Part shown: positions 10,526 through 21,640 of the stretch, one piece after another
Numbering within the stretch: position 1 is the stretch's first letter
Layout of the letters: each line of letters starts with the position of its first letter
From: Magnolia sinica
Taxonomy: Eukaryota > Streptophyta > Magnoliopsida > Magnoliales > Magnoliaceae
NCBI RefSeq assembly: GCF_029962835.1
Contig: NC_080578.1
Location: forward strand, 103,829,759-103,893,758
DNA length: 64,000 nucleotides
Reading direction: 5' to 3'
Made by a program: the position numbers and the translations under genes
Notes under the pieces: model-generated
Databases searched by the model: none
What the model saw: the letters and a program-made list of their open reading frames with translations, nothing else
What the model was told of the DNA's origin: nothing

Positions 10526-11084
10526 CTGCAATGAGAGGATAACAATCCAAAGTAAGAAAAAAAAAAGAGTGAATTTCGTACATATTTCTTTGTAGTATAT
10601 GTGAAGATTGCATACTAACAGAAAGATTCTAGTGTAAATTTCCTCCTGCTTCATAACAGAAAACTTGCTGTTAACCATTTCAGAAACTAATTACTCATTC
10701 AGACTAAGAGAAATGGATAAAATCTACAAATCCCTGCATGTCTACATACAATTTTTTGATCTTCCATAAATAGATTTTATGAGATAATGTTGTTTTTTTT
10801 CTTCGTATGAACATGATCTAATAGTAGTAACTGTTAGCTCATAAATAGTCTTCAAGGAGAAGAAATTGGCAGGTGTGAGTAACATGCTTGCCCTTAATTC
10901 TCTGAACTAGTTAGCTCATTATCCATATTAAATGCAGACAACAAAATTGCATGGAAATGTTTTAAACACGGTAACATGATCTGGAAAGAATTGAGTTATG
11001 CCGATTTATCAAGGAAATGAAAAAGCAAGCATAAACAGACTAGAAAATCTTATTCCTACTGGATAAAAGCATGCTAGCCTGCTT

Positions 11085-11180
11085 CCTTAAGAACGGACTG
11101 TTGAATTGGATGTTCATAACAATGGTTAGAACCATATCCTTAAGAACGGACTATTGAATTGGATGTTCAATACGATGGTA
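11085..11180. repeat. Short direct duplication
   Basis: 'ccttaagaacggact' plus 'ttgaattggatgttca' occurs at about 11083 and again at 11139 with small changes. Confidence 0.75.
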
Positions 11181-11267
11181 TGTATATTACTTTGTTCAAT
11201 GGAAGAACATTCAACTTAAAAAATTGTGATTGTGAAAGTACTTAATACTTCTTCATTATAAATGTAG

Positions 11268-11660
11268 GTTTCACGTTTGAAGATCCATTTATTAAAAAAT
11301 TGTGAAATAGAATGTGATGGATTTACTGTCTCTATAGACCAAGAATGCACCCAGCAACCAAATTCGTAAGTCATTTTCCATTTAAAATATGAATTTACTC
11401 TTATTTAATGATATTTATCTATCTTTGTATGGTATTAGCAGGGTTGATTGTGGTGTCTACTTAATGAAATTTATGGAATGTCTTTCCCGTGGAGATATAT
11501 TTGATTTCAACTCGGTAAATTTTCTTCTTTTTTTTTTCCTTTTTCTTATACAAAATTTATGAAACATACTTACGATCCACTTTCATCATCGGGGCCAATG
11601 AATTTTGAACGAAAAAAGTTGGTTGCACAACTCATGCTGGGCAAAATGATTACACCACAG
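11268..11660 (+). pseudogene. Ulp1-like cysteine protease fragment, two exons and a third piece
   Basis: An exon at 11268-11365 (acceptor 'atgtag', donor 'gtaagt') ends ...QECTQQPNS. A second exon at 11442-11514 (acceptor 'tagcag', donor 'gtaaat') reads VDCGVYLMKFMECLSRGDI. Joined in frame they give the Ulp1/SENP signature: a conserved Gln six residues before the catalytic Cys in Q-P-N-S-x-D-C-G-V-Y. Ulp1 family enzymes cleave SUMO or related ubiquitin-like precursors. A further piece near 11595-11660 reads NFERKKLVAQLMLGK, like the last helix of the domain, but its acceptor is not clear. The His and Asp of the triad should lie upstream and I do not see them. It may be a host gene fragment or the Ulp1 domain carried by some plant MULE/CACTA transposons. 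Confidence 0.7.
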
Positions 11661-13320
11661 TAATGTGACATGTAAAGGTATGAAACATACTTACAATCAT
11701 GTTGCTCTTTTTAATGGAAGGTATGTGCTTTGATTTTATTTTTTATTATTATCATAGTTGTTGCGGGATGCAAATATGCTTTGCTTGTATTCATGATGGG
11801 TCTTGTTGTGGATGGAATTCAGGCCAAAATTCTCCTTTATCAGTGAAAGCATTGGGGCTGCCTGTCATATGATTGCTATCTTACAGGTACTGTAAGAGGG
11901 AGAATCTATGTTCATGGCTCCAAGCTGATATTGAAGGTTGTTAGTGAATCATTCACAAAGGCTAGATTGTAGTGCATAGAACATTTTTAAGATTAATTAG
12001 TTTTTTCCATGGTAGGTCCTGCTAGGTGGATGTTTGAAAACTATTGCTTTCATTGATTGGGTGCATTAGGATTAGATCATCTTAATCATCAATTTTGTAT
12101 CTTGAATTATGGTTGATGATCATTTTTAAGCAGGAAGAAAATCATGTGCAATATAAATCATTTCATAAGCAGGAAGAAAATCATGCGCAAAATAAATCAT
12201 TTCATAAGCAGGTTTCTAAGTTCTTTCATTTCTTTCATTTTTTTTTCTTTTGACAGGCTTGTCGGTTGATAACAATTCGCAAGGAGTATAACAGCTATAT
12301 GGAGCTCTTTCTGCTCAAATGTGGTTGGGGATGATCTTCTCAGGAGTTTTTTTTTTTTTTTTAGGTCCAATGAATGCAATTGTTGCATGGTAGCCTGTTA
12401 ACAGTTTAGATTGTTCAATTAGAGTATCCAAGTTATGGATTGGATCATCCTATCAATACAATAAAACCAAATCAGGCAACAGGTGCAATAGGGCCAAATC
12501 AAGGATTGATAAAGGCTTCTGTTTTTTTTTTCTTTTTTGTGTGGTGGCCTGTTAAATGTGTTTTGGATTTAATGGACAATTCAAATTGTTCAATTGGAGT
12601 CTACAAGTTTTGATTTGAATTGTATGAATTGAAGTGTCAAGTTTCATTCTTGCTTTAAAGTAGGAAGCCCTGTGGGATTAAAATCAACAAATTTGGCTTG
12701 TAGGGTCAGACCCACATTAATATTAATTAGTTATCTACCAGGCAGGCTTGAAATGTCAACTTTGGATACTTCAGGCCCATATTATAACTGCAGAACTGTG
12801 CACAGGATTCATACATCAGCGATAGCAGTGATTATCCTAGTTACGCAACTGATGCTGGGCAAAAATTTCAGTGCATCCGCATGTATTGTAGCAAACATAT
12901 AAAGTTGTAAATAGAAGAGAATAGATACTCTGACCGTGTGTGATGGGTGATATGCATGCGCTTAGAAATTATTAAAAAATGCACACATGGCTTAAAATTA
13001 ATTCAAATTAAACTGTCGGGACCCGGTTTAGATGCATCAGGAAACAAAAATAAGCTTCCATCAATCGGCGGTTAGGATTTCTCAACAAATCTGATCTTTG
13101 AGATCGTGACTGAGAAACATGACTTTCACCATTAAAATGTTTTGAATTTGAACATATGACCTGAGTAAATTTCCTGAGTGCCTGTGTATCAAGCTTCCAA
13201 CTCTGCCAGAGTATAAAATATGAATGTCTAAGGCCATTTCATTATTTATAGAAATCTTCAGGGCATAAGAAGGGTACGGGGACTCGACGGCAGGGTGATG
13301 TAAGTGTTTTATCCATGCCG
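11661..13320. other. A/T-rich interval, weak exon-like piece only
   Basis: At 12257-12330 the plus strand reads ACRLITIRKEYNSYMELF after a 'gacag' acceptor; this may be a small exon but is not recognised. A 39-bp unit ('gcaggaagaaaatcatg...') is repeated about 2.2 times at 12130-12212. A phrase 'caactgatgctgggcaaaa' at 12847 echoes the Ulp1-like piece at 11631. Otherwise nothing is called. Confidence 0.35.
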
Positions 13321-13325
13321 TCCAT

Positions 13326-13457
13326 CGCTTATCTTAGATCATTTTAAAGTATGAACCAAAAAAATGAGACGGGCAAAGGGCTTAAGTGGACCGCTTATCT
13401 TAGATCATTTTAAAGTATGAACCAAAAAAATGAGACGGGCAAAGGGCTTAAGTGGAC
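13326..13457. repeat. 66-bp direct tandem duplication
   Basis: Two near-identical copies begin 'cgcttatcttagatc' at 13326 and 13392 and contain 'aaaaaaatgagacgggcaaa'. Confidence 0.95.
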
Positions 13458-13695
13458 CACAAAGTGGGGATTTAACGTACACTATTACAAACTTCTTGGG
13501 AGCTGGAAAGTTTCGGATCAAATATCACATACTTTTTTTCCACTTCATCCATGTCTACATGACCTTATGAATAGGTTGGATGGTAAAAAAAAAAATCACG
13601 ATAGCCCTTAGAAAGGTTTCAACGGTGGGTGTCATTATCACTACAGCTTCCTTCGGTGTGGTCCACTGGATCTTCGGATCTGCTTCATTTTTACC

Positions 13696-16600
13696 CATTA
13701 GATTGTTGAAAAAAGTGACAGGTTGCCGGACAAAGTGACCTGGTTCCACTTAATGAATTGACGAGGTTATATTACAAAGTGATGAGATTCACTAGACAAA
13801 GTGACGAGGTTCACTAGACAAAGTGACGAGGTTGCAGTGCAAAGGACGAGGTTGCAGTGCAAAGTGACGGGGTTCAATAGACAAAGTGATGGGGTTCACT
13901 AGAAATAGTGACGATGTTGCAATCCAACCCAACCATTAGATTGTTAAAAAAAGTGACGGGTTGCCGAACAAAGTGACGAAATTGCAGTGCAAAATGACGG
14001 GGTTCAATAGACAAAGTAACGGGGTTGTAGTGCAAAGTGACGGGGTTCAATTATACAAAGTGACGGGGTTCACTAGAAACAATGACGATGTTGCAATCCA
14101 ACCCAACCATTAATTTGTTGAAAAAAGTGACGGGTTGCTGAACAAAGTAACGGAGTTCAATAGACAAAGTGACGAAGTTGCAGTGCAAAGTGACAAGGTT
14201 CAATAGACCAAATGACGAAGTGGCAGTGCAAAGTGACAGGGTTCAATAGATAAAGTGACGAAGTGGCAGTGCAAAGTGACAGGGTTCACTAGAAACAGTG
14301 ATGATGTTGCAATCCAACCCAACCATTAGATTGTTGAAAAAAGTGACGGGTTGCCGAACAAAGTGATGGGGTTTAATAGACAAAGTGACGAAGTTGCAGT
14401 GCAAAGTGACGGGGTTCAATAGACAAAGTGACGAAGTTGCAGTGCAAAGTAACAGGGTTCAATAGACAAAGTGACGAAGTTGCAGTGCAAAGTGACGGGG
14501 TTCAATAGACAAAGTGACGGGGTTGTAGTGCAAAGTGACGGGGTTCACTTATACAAAGTGACGGGGTTTACTAGAAATAGTGACGATATTGCAATCCAAC
14601 CCAACCATTAGATTGTTGAAAAAAGTGACGGGTTGCCGGACAAAATGATGGGGTTCAATAGACAAAGTGACGAAATTGCAGTGCAAAGTGACGAGGTTCA
14701 ATAGACAAAGTGACGAAGTTGCAGTGCAAAGTGACGGGGTTCAATAGACAAAGTGACGGGGTTGTAGTGCAAAGTGATGGGGTTCACTTCTACAAAGTGA
14801 CGGGGTTCACTAGAAATAGTGACGATGTTGCAATCCGACTCAACCATTAGATTGTTGAAAAAAGTGACGGGTTGCCGGACAAAGTGATGGGGTTCAATAG
14901 ACAAAGTGACGAAATTGCAGTGCAAAGTGACGGGATTCAATAGACAAAGTGACGAAGTTGCAGTGCAAAGTGACGGGGTTCACTTATACAAAGTGACGGG
15001 GTTCACTAGAAATAGTGACGATGTTGCAATCCAACCCAACCATTAGATTGTTGAAAAAAGTGACGGGTTGTCGGACAAAGTGACGGGGTTCAATAGACAA
15101 AGTGACGGGTTGCCGAACAAAGTGATGGGGTTCAATAGACAAGGTGACGAAATTGCCGTGCAAAGTGATGGGGTTCAATAGACAAAGTAACGGGGTTGTA
15201 GTGCAAAGTGACGGGGTTTACTTATACAAAGTGACGGGGTTCACTAGAAACAGTGACGATGTTGCAATCCAACCCAACCATTAATTTGTTGAAAAAAGTG
15301 ACAGGTTGCCGAATAAAGTGATGGGGTTCAATAGACAAAGTGACGAAGTTGACGGGGTTCAATAGACAAAGTGACGTGGTTGTAGTGCAAAATGACGGGG
15401 TTCAATAGACAAAGTGTCGGGGTTGTAGTGCAAAGTGACGGGGTTCACTTATACAAAGTGATGGGGTTCACTAGAAATAGTGACGATATTGCAATCCAAC
15501 CCAACCATTAGATTGTTGAAAAAAGTGACGGGTTGTCGAACAAAGTGACAAAATTGAAGTGACGGAGTTCAATATACAAAGTAACGGGGTTGTAGTGCAA
15601 AGTGGGGGTTCACTTATACAAAGTGACGGGGTTCACTAGAAAAGCGATGTTGCAATCCAACCCAACCATTAATTTGTTGAAAAAAATTGACGGGTTCGAA
15701 CAAAGTGATGGGGTTCAATAAACAAAGTGACGAAGTTGCAGTCGTGCAAAGTGACGGGGTTCAATAGACAAAGTGACGAAGTTGCGGCACAAAGTGTTCA
15801 GTTGACAAAGTGACGGGGTTGTAGTGCAAAGTGACGGGGTTCAATAGACAAAGTGACGGGGTTGTAGTGCAAAGTGATGGGGTTCACTTATACAAAGTGA
15901 CGGGGTTCACTAGAAATAGTGACGATGTTGCAATCCGACTCAACCATTAGATTGTTGAAAAAAGTGACGGGTTGCCGGACAAAGTGATGGGGTTCAATAG
16001 ACAAAGTGGCGAAATTGCAGTGCAAAGTGACGGGGTTCAATAGACAAAGTGACGAAGTTGCAGTGCAAAGTGACGGGGTTCAATAGACAAAGTGACGGGG
16101 TTGTAGTGCAAAGTGACGGGGTTCACTTATACAAAGTGACGGGGTTCACTAGAAATAGTGACGATGTTGCAATCCAACCTAACCATTAATTTGTTGAAAA
16201 AAGTTACGGGTTGCCGAATAAAGTGATGGGGTTCAATAGACAAAGTGACGAAATTACAGTGCAAAGTGACGGGGTTCAATAGACAAAGTGACGAAGTTGC
16301 AGTGCAAAGTGAAGGGGTTCAATAGACAAAGTGTCGGGGTTGTAGTGCAAGTGACGGGGTTCACTTATACAAAGTGACGGGGTTCACTAGAAATAATGAC
16401 GATATTGCAATCCAACCCAACCATTAGATTGTTGAAAAAAGTGACGGGTTGCCAAACAAAGTGACAAAATTGCAGTGCAAAGTGACGGAGTTCAATAGAC
16501 AAAGTAACGGGGTTGTAGTGCAAAGTGACGGGGTTCACTTATACAAAGTGACGGGGTTCACTAGAAACAGTGACGATGTTGCAATCCAACCCAACCATTA

Positions 16601-17938
16601 ATTTGTTGAAAAAATTGACAGGTTGCCGAACAAAGTGATGGGGTTCAATAAACAAAGTGACGAAGTTGCAGTGCAAAGTGACGGGATTCAATAGACAAAG
16701 TGACGAAGTTGCAGTGCAAAATGACGGGGTTCAATAGACAAAGTGATGGGGTTGTAGTGCAAAGTGACGGGGTTCACTTATACAAAGTGACGGGGTTCAC
16801 TAGAAATAGTGACGATGTTGCAATCCAACCCAACCATTTGATTGTTGAAAAAAGTGACGGGTTGCCGAACAAAGTGATGGGGTTCAATAGACAAAGTGAC
16901 GAAATTGCAGTGCAAAGTGACGGGGTTCAATAGACAAAGTGACGAAGTTGACGGGGTTCAATAGACAAAGTGACGGGGTTGTAGTGCAAAATGACGGGGT
17001 TCACATATACAAAGTGACGGGGTTCACTAGAAACAGTGACGATGTTGCAATCCAACCCAACCATTAATTTGTTGAAAAAAGTGACGGGTTGCCCAACAAA
17101 GTGATGGGGTTCAATAAACAAAGTGACGAAGTTGCAGTGCAAAGTGACGGGGTTCAATAGACAAAGTGACGAAGTTGCAGTGCAAAATGACGGGGTTCAA
17201 TAGACAAAGTGACGGGGTTGTAGTGCAAAGTGACGGGGTTCACTAGAAATAGTGACGATGTTGCAATCCAACCCAACCATTAGATTGTTGAAAAAAGTGA
17301 CGGGTTGCCGAACAAAGTGATGGGGTTCAATAGACAAAGTGACGAAGTTGATGGGGTTCAATAGACAAAGTGACGTGGTTGTAGTGCAAAATGACGGGGT
17401 TCACATATACAAAGTGACGGGGTTCACTAGAAATAGTGACGATGTTGCAATCCAACCCAACCATTCGATTGTTGAAAAAAGTGACGGGTTGCCGAACAAA
17501 GTGATGGGGTTCAATAGACAAAGTGACAAAATTGCAGTGCAAAGTAACGGGGTTCAATAGACAAAGTAACGGGGTTGTAGTGCAAAGTGACGGGGTTCAC
17601 TTATACAAAGTGACAGGGTTCACTAGAAACAGTGACGATGTTGCAATCCAACCCAACCATTAGTTTGTTGAAAAAAGTGACGGGTTGCCGAACAAAGTGA
17701 CGGGGTTCAATAGACAAAGTGACGAAGTTGCAGTGCAAAGTGACAGGGTTCAATAGACCAAATGACGAAGTTGTAGTGCAAAGTGACGGGGTTCAATAGA
17801 TAAAGTGACGAAGTTGCATTGCAAAGTGACAGGGTTCACTAGAAACAGTGACGATGTTGCAATCCAACCCAACCATTAGATTGTTGAAAAAAGTGACGGG
17901 TTGTCGGACAAAGTGACGGGGTTCAATAGACAAAGTAC
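13696..17938. repeat. Complex 21-bp-phased satellite with higher-order units
   Basis: About 4.2 kb consists of variants of a roughly 21-22 bp module built on 'caaagtgacgg'. Modules alternate 'ggttcaatagacaaagtgac', 'gaagttgcagtgcaaagtga' and 'ggttcacttatacaaagtga'. A marker module containing 'aacccaaccatta' and 'ttgttgaaaaaagtgacggg' recurs about 20 times, at spacings of roughly 160-282 bp. This gives higher-order units of variable module number. Degenerate modules continue at 18070-18105 and 18175-18235 outside the array. Many 60-95 codon frames are open on both strands; they result from the 21-bp phase and the lack of stop-forming triplets, and I do not treat them as genes. Confidence 0.97.
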
Positions 17939-18733
17939 ACTCCAACAAATTCCTCGGTTGGAAAGATGAGAGTGTGATTCTTGTCTCGATAGGGTAGAAA
18001 TGGCTTATTGATAGTCTTCGGACAGACCACATATGCCTCAATAAAGCCAAACATGCTATCTAAGTCCTTGTCATAAGATTGTTGAAAAAAGTGATGGGTT
18101 GCCGGACATGTATTTGCATGCTAGCTAGTTATTATTTGGATATGGGTTAAATAAACACAACAATGCTAGACAGTGACTGGATTACTGGATAAAGTGACGG
18201 GATTCATTAGATAAAGTGAAGGGGTTGCCAATTAAATTGAAAAGAAAATCCAATCATTCAGGTGTTAACCGGAGCAATCTTGGAGATGAGGCCTCTTTAG
18301 TTGAAATTTGATAAAATAAATATGTGAAGAAATTCGAAATATACAGTACCAGAAAGAGGATAAAAAGCTACGGATAAAATTCGTAGCAATATATATTTAG
18401 CTACAGATTAGATCCGTAGCTGATTACTCCTTGAGGTTGCACTAAACCTGATTAATCCTTATGACATTAGAGGGCTTAAGGTCATGATTACATATTGATT
18501 TTGAGTTCAAGGATATCCAATTTCTATAGACATTTCACACACCCACAATCCCATTGTAAGGGAATCTTGCACATGATCTGTAGTTGGACAACATTTCGTA
18601 AAATATTCAGATACTACACATTGACACCAAATGAGTAAATAGTGCAATGGAAACCAACTGTGGACATGCCAACATCTATCAAATAACAACAGGATCCTTT
18701 TCATTGGGGCCCCATACAAATAATTAATAGTAC
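17939..18733. other. Satellite edge and small palindromic element
   Basis: Scattered satellite-like modules occur at 18070-18235. At 18369-18425 'agctacggataaaattcgtagc' and 'agctacagattagatccgtagc' form two hairpin-like halves, resembling the ends of small 'ctacggat' MITEs. No gene is seen. Confidence 0.5.
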
Positions 18734-19165
18734 CCCATACAAAGCCTTTCTTCACTAAGCCTCTGTGTTTCTTCACACTTTCTTTCACTTTCATCTAACT
18801 TCTTTTCCAGTGAGCTCAGCATGGCCTACGATAAATTAATGGTGAGTGACATAAATATCGCAAGTAGCTAGAAATGCAAATGCATGTTCACCCATGGAAT
18901 TTAGGCAAACTAATTTGAAATGTTATGTTAATCATTACAAAACTCCTTGAGATGGCAATCCCGCCTTCAGTATGTCATTTTCAAAGGTCATGAGTTTATC
19001 CAACGGCACACTTTCAATGACTGAGACCTCATGTATGACAGGAATTAGGTTTGTTGCTTCCTTCATAGCCTCTTGTTCCTTCACTATCATCTTTTCAGTT
19101 TCTTTGAATTGAAGTTGCATCTCGTCCAATTGCATTTCTAGCATGGCGAGCTTCCCATCCCAATC
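18734..19165 (-). pseudogene. Myosin XI coiled-coil fragment, two exons
   Basis: On the minus strand an exon at about 19165-18952 encodes KLAMLEMQLDEMQLQFKET, then KEQEAMKEATNLIPVIHEV and ends near DKLMTFENDILK. A second exon at 18814-18734 encodes SLEKKLDESERKCEETQRL followed by SEERL. From memory these match consecutive parts of the plant class XI myosin coiled coil ('EMQ.QFKET', 'PVIQEVPVI', 'KLT.ENEKLK', 'SLEKKIDET'). Class XI myosins move organelles along actin. About 140 bp of intron-like sequence separates them, and the exon-2 acceptor (gctgag) and donor (ggGTAC) are acceptable. The donor after exon 1 appears mutated. Motor, IQ and globular tail regions are absent, so this is a gene fragment. 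Retained introns indicate a DNA-level copy, not a processed retrocopy. Confidence 0.7.
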
Positions 19166-20270
19166 ATTGGGTGTCGTGTGAACCGCCTGTGTTTTGGAAT
19201 GGTCTGATTTTCTGGATATGGGTGAACTTATGAATGGAATGTATGGCAAACACACCACAAACTGCAATGAAAAACAGAACTGAATCAATCAAAACAATAT
19301 CTTCAAAATACCTGTTGCAATCATACAAATGAATGAATTGTAAACAACTTATCTTGATGCCCATTCTCCCTCCTCCTTTACCCGGGCTTGGGACCGGCAA
19401 TGCAAGGAATTGCATTGGCAGAGTTAAAAAGGGGTTTAGGCTCCATTTGGCTTGTGACGACCAAATGAATCTAATATGTTTAAAAAGGGACTTAGGCTCC
19501 ATTTGGTCCTAAACTTTCAAGCAGTGGGCCCACAGAGATGGTTGGGAAAAGAATTATGGCAATGGTCCACATTCAATGGGGCCAAAGATCTAAGAGCAGG
19601 ATCTTCAAATCTGAAAAACCTTTTGGATCCCTCATCCATGCTTTGGCCCATCAGATCAATGGTCTGGAATCTGATCACCAAACCATGGGCCCCACATTCA
19701 CAATTGTGAGCCAGAGCAAACAGTACAATCGCTGAGGCCTAGGACCATATAGTTCCAGGACAAATAACGGTCAGCAGAGTGCTTACAGTCAACAAGATGT
19801 GCTAGGTGCCATATATTTCTGATCCGAGTCCCATTAAACTTCAGAACCTGTAGATTGTAAGTAATGATATATCATATACTGCCCTGGATGGAGACATCAA
19901 AATTCAGTAGGGAGCAGGAGAGATCACTTGCCTGCTGATTGCCCATATCCTCATACCCGATGTTTACTTCATTTGCTAAGACCTATATGAAAGCAAGGAG
20001 AACAAGCTTAGGCATTCAAAAGAAAACGGGAGGAAAAAAAAAACGCTTAATTTGATAGTTCCAGAACTACTTCTAATAAGTAAATCCCATTGCACCGAAG
20101 CATAACATAAATAAAGAGATGTCTCCTTTGTTTAGAGGAAAACAAAGCTCAAGACATGTGGCAGTTATGTTCCATACGATTCTCCATGGAAGTGTCTGGG
20201 AAGATTATTAAGCTCATGCCTTCGAAGCTGGAAGTAGGCCATGACCGGGAACAGTCAGTTTTCAGAATCT
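19166..20270. other. No gene recognised
   Basis: Moderately A/T-rich sequence with a 'taggctccatttgg' phrase repeated at 19437 and 19492 and MITE-like text at 19500-19740. Nothing else is called. Confidence 0.4.
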
Positions 20271-20502
20271 ACTAAGACATTCTGCTGTTTTGCACCATGG
20301 GAGACATCTGGGAAGTGCACCTGATGCTCCAGCCACAAAAATGACCTGGTTGGGAAAAATCAGGCTGTCAATTCATTAGATGGGCCACTAAGACATTCTG
20401 CTGTTTTGCACCATGGGAGACATCAGGGAAGTGCACCTGATGCTCCAGCCACAAAGATGACCTGGTTGGGAAAAATCAGGCTGTCAATTCATTAGATGCT
20501 CC
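20271..20502. repeat. 116-bp direct tandem duplication
   Basis: 'actaagacattctgctg' begins copies at 20271 and 20387. Both include 'gcacctgatgctccagcc', and a truncated third piece follows at about 20496. Confidence 0.93.
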
Positions 20503-20546
20503 AGCCACAAAGATGGATAAGGGATAAATTTTTAAACCAAATGGTC

Positions 20547-21055
20547 CTAAAAAAAGGGATTAAAACAATCAAATATATAAAAAATAATAATCTGTAAAAA
20601 ATAAAAATTAAAAATTAAAATACCTGTGAAGTGGGGTGGATCTTCGATGGATGAATAGACGAAATAGTGGAAATCGACTATCGGCTGCTCGGTGGAAAAT
20701 GGGCGAGAGGGATTGTAAGAGATTGGGGAAAGAGGGCCTCCGATCGTCAAAAGGAAAAACCCCTCTTTTTCTTCCGATTTGATGAGATCCATCTGTAAAA
20801 GGAAAGAATTTGAAATTAGAAACGAGAGAAGAAGAAATCTCTGAAAAATCTTCGGAACCGGAAATGGAAAGTGCCGTTAGTGGTGCCATTGCCGTTAGGG
20901 AAGACGGCAGAGAGATTTTCGTTTTTTCTTTTTTTCTTTTTTTTTTTTAATATGAAACGGAAACAGATGGGCTAGTCCTACGTGGCAGGAGCGGTGAGGT
21001 GGACCAATGAGATTGCGGGAGGCAGAGACTCTCTGCCTCCCGGAGGCAGAGGATC
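20547..21055 (-). pseudogene. Exon-like unit of an unidentified gene, copy 2 (inverted)
   Basis: This is the reverse-complement paralogue of 5870-6330. On the minus strand one frame begins at 20889 with MAPLTALSISGSEDF and the other at 20792 with MDLIKSEEKEGFFLL. Between the copies most differences change residues in both frames, which does not favour one frame as the coding one. The leader and the 'ggatccggact' edge next to the family-B MITE are shared. Downstream sequence after about 20590 differs from copy 1. An extra 19-bp inverted motif ('ctctgcctcccggaggcagag') near 21030 is specific to this copy. Confidence 0.4.
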
Positions 21056-21640
21056 CGGACTCATCGCTGATGTATGTACGTGTCGTGCGAAGACGAGCGC
21101 TTACGAACCTCGAGCTTCGAGTTGTACGAACGGTTCAAAGGAGATCAAAGTTACATGGGCCCACGATGATGTATTTTTTATATCCACACCATTCATCCAT
21201 TTTTTGAGATCATTTTAGAGTAACATCCAGAAAATGAATTATATCCAAAGATGAATTGGACCACACCACAAATAGCAGCGGAGATGATGATTTCACCGTT
21301 AAAAATTTTGTAGGGCCCACCATAACATTTATTTTCCATCCAATCTGTTCATAAGGTCACAAAGACCTGGATGAAGAGTAAAAACAAATTTCATATTGAT
21401 TCAAAACTTGTGTGAATCCCAAAAGGGTTTCAATGGCAAATGTCTTATACCCCCACTGCTTTTTCTAGTGTGGTCCACTTAATTGTTAGATCTGTCTTAT
21501 TTTTCATCTCAAGCCTTAAGATGAGCTCGAGAAATACATGGACCGGTTTGGATACATCACGTGCATCATGATGGGACCCAAAGAACTTGCTTCCGTAAAT
21601 ACACTAGCTATATATTAGGTGTGTGGTTCACTAGCCAATC
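21056..21640. mobile_element. Family-B MITE (MULE-like)
   Basis: Nonautonomous element with the 'gacgagcgc' start region and an end reading 'ctagctatatattagg...ccaatccgctccc', paralogous to 57673-58290. The left terminal inverted repeat is shortened to 'catcgctgatg' where it abuts the gene-fragment unit. No transposase. Confidence 0.7.

Noticed and set aside
13696-17938. CRISPR-like array
   Set aside because: Repeats are contiguous variants without unique spacers, and the genome is eukaryotic.
13417-18050. Many open frames of 60-95 codons on both strands in the satellite
   Set aside because: They follow from a 21-bp module without stop triplets; frames change at each indel, no start context or splice signal is shared, and both strands are equally open.
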